NCBI GenBank assembly: GCA_018222695.1
Contig: JAAEZV010000045.1
Location: forward strand, 1 to 10,167
Direction of reading: 5' to 3'
DNA from: Gammaproteobacteria bacterium
Lineage (GTDB): Bacteria; Pseudomonadota; Gammaproteobacteria; Pseudomonadales; Halieaceae
DNA length: 10,167 bases
Below are positions 5,968 through 10,167 of the stretch, one piece after another. Each line of letters starts with the position of its first letter. Position 1 is the first letter of the stretch. Both the position numbers and the translations under genes were made by a program. The notes below the pieces were generated by a model. That model was not told the DNA's origin and made no database searches. It saw only the letters and a program-made list of their open reading frames with translations.

Positions 5968-5992
5968 CAGCGTCAGTACAGGGAGAATCACC

Positions 5993-7228
5993 ATGCATGC
6001 GCCTATTTATATCCTCGGCGGCAGCCAAACTGACTTTGCGCGTAACTGGGCGCGGGAAGATCTAGAGATCTACGACCTGTTTGCCGCAGCTCTACAAGAC
6101 GCGGTTCAGCACGCGGCCATCGAGCCGGCTCAGATTGAGGTGGGCCACGTGGGTAACTTCGTGGGCGACCTGTTTACGCGTCAAGGCCTGATCGGGGGGT
6201 TCTTTGGCCAGGTGTACCCGGAGCTCGGCAATTTGCCGACCGCTCGGCACGAAGCCGCCTGCGCCTCGGGGTCAATGGCCCTGCTGGCGGCCATGCGCGA
6301 CATTGAAGCCGGCCACTATGATGTTGCCTGCGTCGTTGGCCTGGAGCTGATGCGCAATGTCGATGGTAGAACCGGAGCCGAATATCTGGGGGCCGCCGCC
6401 TGGCAGGGACATGAAGCGACGAGCTGTGAGTTTCCATGGCCTTTTCTGTTTGATCGCCTTACCCAAGAGTATGACCACCGCTACGGCATTGACGACCAAC
6501 CGCTGTCACGCATTGCCGAGATTAATTTTGGCAACGCTAAGAAGAACCCACGGGCACAGACACGAGACTGGGCCTTTGCCGAGGGCAGCTTTGGCAACGA
6601 CCCCGCACTCAACCCCTCTATCGAAGGCCGGGTGCGCAAACTCGACTGTGGGCAGATCACCGACGGAGCGGCCTGCGTGATTCTGGCCAGTGAGCGCTTC
6701 GCCCGGGCACACAGTCAGGATCGTGGCCTACAGCTCGCCGATATGCCGCGCATCAAAGGCTGGGGGCACCGCTCCGCACCCATTTTGTTGGAAACGAAAC
6801 TGGCTGCCTCGAAAGATCACGACCTCATATTTCCGCATGCGGCGCAGGCACTGGCCGACGCGCGGGCACGAGCGGGGATGACAGACATTACTGACCTCGA
6901 TGGTCTTGAAACCCACGACTGCTTCACGATCACCGAGTACATGGCGATTGATCACTGTGGCCTGACCGGCCCCGGAGAAAGCTGGAAGGCGGTGGAAGAA
7001 GGCCGCATCACCCGGGACGGTGACTTTCCGATTAACCCCAGTGGCGGACTGATTGGGCTGGGGCATCCCGTTGGCGCAACGGGCGTCCGCATGGTGCTCG
7101 ATTGCGCGCGACAGGTCACCGGTCAGGCGGGTGATTATCAGATTGCCAATGCCGAGAATATGATCACCTTCAATGTGGGCGGCAGCACGACGACCTGCGC
7201 CAGCTTTGTCGTAGGCGTGGGTTCGTGA
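5993..7228 (+). CDS. SCP2/SCP-x-type thiolase (acyl-CoA acetyltransferase)
   Basis: A 411-residue thiolase. The nucleophilic cysteine is Cys90 in A-A-C-A-S-G-S. The residues that replace the usual N-E-A-F are His308-Asp-Cys-Phe311 (E-T-H-D-C-F), the hallmark of SCP2-type thiolases, where this cysteine is thought to take over from the C-terminal C-x-G cysteine. His358 lies in G-L-G-H-P-V-G-A-T-G. The C-terminal motif is N-V-G-G-S-T-T-T-C, not C-x-G-G-G. Such enzymes cleave 3-oxoacyl-CoA, often branched, bulky or sterol-derived, or work as lipid-transfer-type condensing enzymes. No SCP2 sterol-carrier domain is fused and no DUF35 partner lies beside it. ATG 5993 is supported by AGGGAGA 6 bases upstream. 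Its last bases overlap the next thiolase, and it is divergent from the oxygenase. Confidence 0.92.
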   Translation: MHAPIYILGGSQTDFARNWAREDLEIYDLFAAALQDAVQHAAIEPAQIEVGHVGNFVGDLFTRQGLIGGFFGQVYPELGNLPTARHEAACASGSMALLAAMRDIEAGHYDVACVVGLELMRNVDGRTGAEYLGAAAWQGHEATSCEFPWPFLFDRLTQEYDHRYGIDDQPLSRIAEINFGNAKKNPRAQTRDWAFAEGSFGNDPALNPSIEGRVRKLDCGQITDGAACVILASERFARAHSQDRGLQLADMPRIKGWGHRSAPILLETKLAASKDHDLIFPHAAQALADARARAGMTDITDLDGLETHDCFTITEYMAIDHCGLTGPGESWKAVEEGRITRDGDFPINPSGGLIGLGHPVGATGVRMVLDCARQVTGQAGDYQIANAENMITFNVGGSTTTCASFVVGVGS

Positions 7229-8421
7229 AAGATGTTTTTATCTACGATGCCATTCGTAGCGCGCGGACCCGGGCCAAAGCCAACGGCGGACTGCACCCTT
7301 TAACGCCACCTGAGTTACTGAAGCCGCTGTATCAGGCCCTGGCGCAGCGCAATCAGCTAGACCCTGTGCGCGTGTCGGAGGTGATTCTGGGCTGCGTCAC
7401 CCAACATGGCGAACAAGCCGGCAATATCGCCAAAACCTCTGCGCTCTTCGCCGGCTGGCCAGAGTCTGTATCCGGGCTGACGGTTCATCGCTTTTGCTCG
7501 TCCAGCATCGATGCCATTGCGCTGGCAGGGCTCAAGGTTGCGGCCGGCTACACCGAGGCAGTCGTCGCCGGTGGTGTCGAGATGATGTCCCGCGTGCCCA
7601 TGCTGTCTGACGAGGCACGGGTCTTCAGCGACCCCGCATATGCCGTCCGCCATCAGATGTTGTTGATGGGTAGCGGTGCCGATCTGATCGCCACGCGCAT
7701 TGGCGCGAACCGGGAAGATTGCGACGCCGTTGCGCTGCAGAGCCAGCAGCGCGCCGCCCTGGCGCAGCAGGAGGGGCGGTTTCAGTCGATCGTCCCCGTC
7801 GAGACACCCGGAGGGATGATCAGTGAGGACGAGTGTATCCGCGCTGACATGACGGCAGAGCGACTGGCGAAGTTACCCGCCGCGTTTGCGGAGCTCGGTG
7901 CGGCGGGCGCCGATCAGGTGCAATTGCAAAAGTTTCCCGAACTGAGCGCGATCGAGCACGTTCACACCATGGGCAACTCACCCGCAATGTGTGACGCCGG
8001 GGCGCTGGTTTTGCTCGGAGACGAAGCGCTGGGGAAGTCACTCGGTATGGCGCCCAAAGCGCGCCTTGTCATGAGCACCACGGCATCGGGCGAGCCGCTA
8101 GAAGTGGTGAGCGGCTGCGTGGCGGTGACCGAGGCGCTGTTGGCTGATCAAAACCTCCGCGCTCAGGACATCGATTTGTTCGAGATACACGAGGCCTTTG
8201 CGGCGACCGTGGTCAAAACCCGCCAGGTACTCGGCATCGACGACTCACGTCTCAACGTCAACGGCGGCGTGATCGCACTGGGCCACCCGATGGGCGCCAC
8301 CGGCGCCATCATGACCGGCACATTGATTGATGAGTTACACCGTCAACGGCTGAGCAACGGCATCGTCGCCGCCAGCGGCGCTGCCGGCAGCGGCAGCGCG
8401 CTACTACTGGAGCGCTGTTAA
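7225..8421 (+). CDS. Thiolase, FadA/FadI-like (acetyl-CoA C-acyltransferase), with Ser in place of the second catalytic Cys
   Basis: A 398-residue thiolase beginning at a GTG that overlaps the preceding stop codon (GTGA), so translation of the two is probably coupled. The nucleophile is Cys91 in R-F-C-S-S-S-I-D. His322-Glu-Ala-Phe325 replaces the common N-E-A-F, as in trifunctional-enzyme (FadI-like) thiolases. His354 lies in A-L-G-H-P-M-G-A-T-G. At the end, where FadA has C-I-G-L-G-Q-G, this protein has S-G-A-A-G-S-G, so the acid/base cysteine of C-x-G is Ser384 and the following Gly is Ala. The frame is intact around this site. The enzyme may be slow, specialised or non-catalytic, or may act with its SCP2-type partner. 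Expected role: thiolytic release of acetyl- or propionyl-CoA from 3-oxoacyl-CoA. AGG at 7213-7215 is a weak ribosome binding site. Confidence 0.92.
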   Translation: MKDVFIYDAIRSARTRAKANGGLHPLTPPELLKPLYQALAQRNQLDPVRVSEVILGCVTQHGEQAGNIAKTSALFAGWPESVSGLTVHRFCSSSIDAIALAGLKVAAGYTEAVVAGGVEMMSRVPMLSDEARVFSDPAYAVRHQMLLMGSGADLIATRIGANREDCDAVALQSQQRAALAQQEGRFQSIVPVETPGGMISEDECIRADMTAERLAKLPAAFAELGAAGADQVQLQKFPELSAIEHVHTMGNSPAMCDAGALVLLGDEALGKSLGMAPKARLVMSTTASGEPLEVVSGCVAVTEALLADQNLRAQDIDLFEIHEAFAATVVKTRQVLGIDDSRLNVNGGVIALGHPMGATGAIMTGTLIDELHRQRLSNGIVAASGAAGSGSALLLERC

Positions 8422-8443
8422 ATCTGACGTCTTGAGTGACGCA

Positions 8444-8453
8444 GTGCTAGCAC
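8444..8453. repeat. Perfect 10-bp palindrome after the thiolase pair
   Basis: GTGCTAGCAC is perfectly self-complementary and lies 22 bases after the thiolase stop codon. With no unpaired loop it is more likely a protein-binding site or chance than an RNA hairpin. Confidence 0.2.
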
Positions 8454-8461
8454 CACCCCCT

Positions 8462-8491
8462 AAAGCCAGGAGCCGAATGACTGCCTGGTTA
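8462..8491. terminator. Candidate terminator between the thiolase and DUF3604 genes
   Basis: CCAGGAG (8466-8472) can pair with CT-G-CCTGG (8481-8488, one bulged G) around an 8-base loop. The stem may extend by a G-T and an A-T pair. It is followed by TTATTAA, a short T-rich stretch on the + strand. Position between converging genes supports a terminator role; the poor T-run limits confidence. Confidence 0.4.
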
Positions 8492-10167
8492 TTAACGCAC
8501 CCAGATCGGTGAGCTCCAGACGCGCTCCTGAAGCGTGGTGTGCAGGTCAGGGCGCGGCTCAACCCCGGCGCGGATCGCATCCCATGTCGACCATCGGCAG
8601 GTTGGGTTTTCCAATGCACGCACGTAGTAAAACGCGCGGCTGTCAGGGTCATAGTCGGGGTCCTGCCATACCGTCTTCAGCTCAGCGGCGCCAACGCCCT
8701 CAGTGATACTGCAGTCTGAGATGTTGACCCGGGCACCGTTATCGCCGCAGCGGTGGGTATCGGGATCAGGGGTCAGACCGTCAGAGCAGGCGACGTCGTA
8801 GACCTCTTCGTAGGTTTCACCATCCTTCTCCCAGCCCTTGATGATCTGCAGTCGCTGAAGCGCCGTGCCGCGCGGGTCGGCACTGGCCCAGGCCACAAAT
8901 CGGGGTGCCTCACCTGAGTTGGCAAGCTCGCCGCCCATCGCCACACCACCCGCGTAGGCCTCTTCGATCATGGTCTCGGAATTCAGAATGTCCGGAGCGT
9001 AGTCGTGGCCCGCAAAAAACCGCACGCGCATGCGCGGGCCCGAAGTGGCGAAGGTTTCCTTGCGCCGGAATGCATCATAGATAGCATCCCGGGTGTTCTC
9101 CTCGGCCCAGACACCGGTCACACCCGAGGCGCTCCAGCTCTCGAAGCCACCGCCGTAGGTGTAGGTACGGCCTTCGACCTCAGTCAAAGTGTCGGGGGCC
9201 AGAAAGCGCGCTATCAGGCCATACATCGTATCCACCGGCACCGAGCCGCGGCGCTCGGGCAACCCATCCAGCAGGCCCGCCTTGGAGAAATAGGTTTCCT
9301 CGTCGTCACTGGTGCCCGCCACGTGGGTATCGCTCGCCGCCACAAAGCCAAACTGATAGGGGTTCTTCACACCCTGTGCTTCCAAAGCGATGCCGTTTAG
9401 CAAGGCCTCGCGGACGTAACTGCCCTTCTCTTCGCTGTGCAGGCTGGTGCCCACGCGGAACTTGTAGATTTCAAAGTCAGCCCACTCATCGTTGGGCGAC
9501 AAGAGCGGATGGGTATCTGACGTGCCCTTGACCTGGGTGATCTCCACAATCGGCTCATTGCGCATGCGCTGATCGGCGTAGGCGTCGTCCATTGGATCAC
9601 CCGCCCAGTCCACCAGCTTGAACATCTGGCCGTTGGAGCCATTCGAGTTGTGGGGAATCGCCAGACTCTCAATACCCTGATCTCTCAGTGTATCCATCCA
9701 GTCCCAGAGACCCTCCGGGTTTTGGGAGTTCAGTCGGGAAAACGGTACGGCCGGCAGTTTGTCGGCGCCGCGGAACACCACGTTGCGATGCAGGTTGCCC
9801 ACATCGTCGGTGGACGAGGTGTACTCGTAGGCCACAAAGGTCGTGAAATGCCCAGGGTTATTGTATTGCTCGGCGGCGTTGATGATGTCCGCCCACGCCC
9901 GCCGGGTGACTCCGATCGCCATTTCTTCTGAAATAGTGCCGGCGAGAATCCCCGCCAAAGTATCGGGGATGAATGAGGCGAAGTTCGCGAGCCGGGTCAC
10001 CAAACTCAGCTCACCCATATTGTCCTCGGCGTTCAGGTCATGCAGCGGCTGCGACACGGCGTACTGAGAAAAAGGCGTGGTGGTGTCGCCCGCTTCCAGC
10101 GCGAGGCCAAGGAACATGGCGTGATCAGTGACGGCGTAAAAATCGAGGGGTGTCGCCATCTGAATTT
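8492..10167 (-). CDS. DUF3604 family protein, C-terminal part (N-terminus beyond window)
   Basis: About 557 residues of a DUF3604 (PF12228) protein. The frame is still open at the right edge (I-Q precede M-A-T-P-L-D-F), and the family's N-terminal W-G-D-x-H-x-H-T-x-x-S segment should lie about 50-80 residues further upstream, so ATG 10159 is internal. Counting from that Met, visible landmarks are P-L-D-F-Y-A-V-T-D-H-A (4-14), Y-E-Y-T-S (111-115), N-L-H-R-N-V-V-F (122-129), I-P-H-N-S-N (168-173), V-E-I-T-Q-V-K-G (205-212), A-A-S-D-T-H (274-279) and the C-terminal Q-E-R-V-W-S-S-P-I-W. The His/Asp motifs resemble metal-binding sites of PHP-type hydrolases, but no reaction is proven. Members are large, often multi-copy in marine and sphingomonad genomes, and usually exported; any signal peptide is outside the window. 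C-S-D-G...C-G-D...D-C near residue 459 onward could form disulfides. Confidence 0.9.
   Translation of the reverse strand, partial: IQMATPLDFYAVTDHAMFLGLALEAGDTTTPFSQYAVSQPLHDLNAEDNMGELSLVTRLANFASFIPDTLAGILAGTISEEMAIGVTRRAWADIINAAEQYNNPGHFTTFVAYEYTSSTDDVGNLHRNVVFRGADKLPAVPFSRLNSQNPEGLWDWMDTLRDQGIESLAIPHNSNGSNGQMFKLVDWAGDPMDDAYADQRMRNEPIVEITQVKGTSDTHPLLSPNDEWADFEIYKFRVGTSLHSEEKGSYVREALLNGIALEAQGVKNPYQFGFVAASDTHVAGTSDDEETYFSKAGLLDGLPERRGSVPVDTMYGLIARFLAPDTLTEVEGRTYTYGGGFESWSASGVTGVWAEENTRDAIYDAFRRKETFATSGPRMRVRFFAGHDYAPDILNSETMIEEAYAGGVAMGGELANSGEAPRFVAWASADPRGTALQRLQIIKGWEKDGETYEEVYDVACSDGLTPDPDTHRCGDNGARVNISDCSITEGVGAAELKTVWQDPDYDPDSRAFYYVRALENPTCRWSTWDAIRAGVEPRPDLHTTLQERVWSSPIWVR

Noticed and set aside
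5939..5992. Upstream in-frame start for the SCP2-type thiolase at 5939
   Set aside because: It would place the candidate -35/-10 and the AGGGAGA site inside the gene; the family N-terminus (I-Y-I-L-G-G-S-Q-T-D-F) begins right after ATG 5993.
5843..6028. N-terminal extension of the carotenoid oxygenase frame to 6028
   Set aside because: The extra 62 residues are low in family character and overlap the divergent thiolase start and its promoter; ATG 5842 has its own GGAG site.
9005..9400. 131-codon open frame on the + strand opposite the DUF3604 gene
   Set aside because: It is an antisense shadow of a gene with clear family motifs, typical of GC-rich DNA; no ribosome binding site or recognisable domain.
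1..10167. CRISPR array, tRNA, rRNA, insertion sequence or phage genes
   Set aside because: No regularly spaced repeats, cloverleaf-like segments, terminal inverted repeats with target duplications, or transposase/integrase motifs were seen by eye on either strand.

Overview
The window is GC-rich, densely packed chromosomal DNA, most likely from a marine gammaproteobacterium. The gene mix fits the OM60/NOR5 (Halieaceae) neighbourhood: a GcvT-like protein, a BciA-like reductase, a TIGR03643/DUF2805 protein, a carotenoid oxygenase, an SCP2-type thiolase and a DUF3604 protein. This placement is inferred from gene content only. I see no transposase, integrase, phage gene, tRNA, rRNA or CRISPR array, and no gene-free stretch longer than about 300 bases.

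Layout, left to right. (1) The 3' end of a GcvT-fold aminomethyltransferase-type gene (+), cut by the window edge. (2) A PsiE-family membrane protein (+). (3) A Sfp/EntD-type 4'-phosphopantetheinyl transferase (+), converging with (4) an atypical short-chain reductase very like BciA, the divinyl (proto)chlorophyllide 8-vinyl reductase (-). (5) Divergent from that gene, a tight three-gene + strand unit: a small TIGR03643/DUF2805 protein, a DUF4149 membrane protein and a LysE/RhtB exporter. (6) A carotenoid-cleavage-type oxygenase (-), converging on the exporter across a shared stop-codon hairpin. (7) Divergent from the oxygenase, two thiolases (+) overlapping by GTGA: an SCP2-type enzyme with an HDCF motif, then a FadA/FadI-like enzyme whose second catalytic cysteine is replaced. 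(8) The C-terminal part of a DUF3604 protein (-), running off the right edge.

The best candidate for a functional module is the oxygenase/thiolase divergon (4337-8421). Its 150-bp shared upstream region holds two copies of a 10-bp GGCCGGCC-containing motif exactly 21 bp apart, next to a good sigma70-like promoter. A working idea is that the oxygenase cleaves an apocarotenoid or stilbene-like substrate and the thiolase pair handles CoA-activated products. The substrate cannot be read from sequence. A second theme is pigment and light: a BciA-like reductase, a DUF2805 gene and a carotenoid oxygenase lie within 4 kb. No bacteriochlorophyll, photolyase or carotenoid biosynthesis gene is in the window, so this stays a hypothesis. 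No wholly new system is evident.
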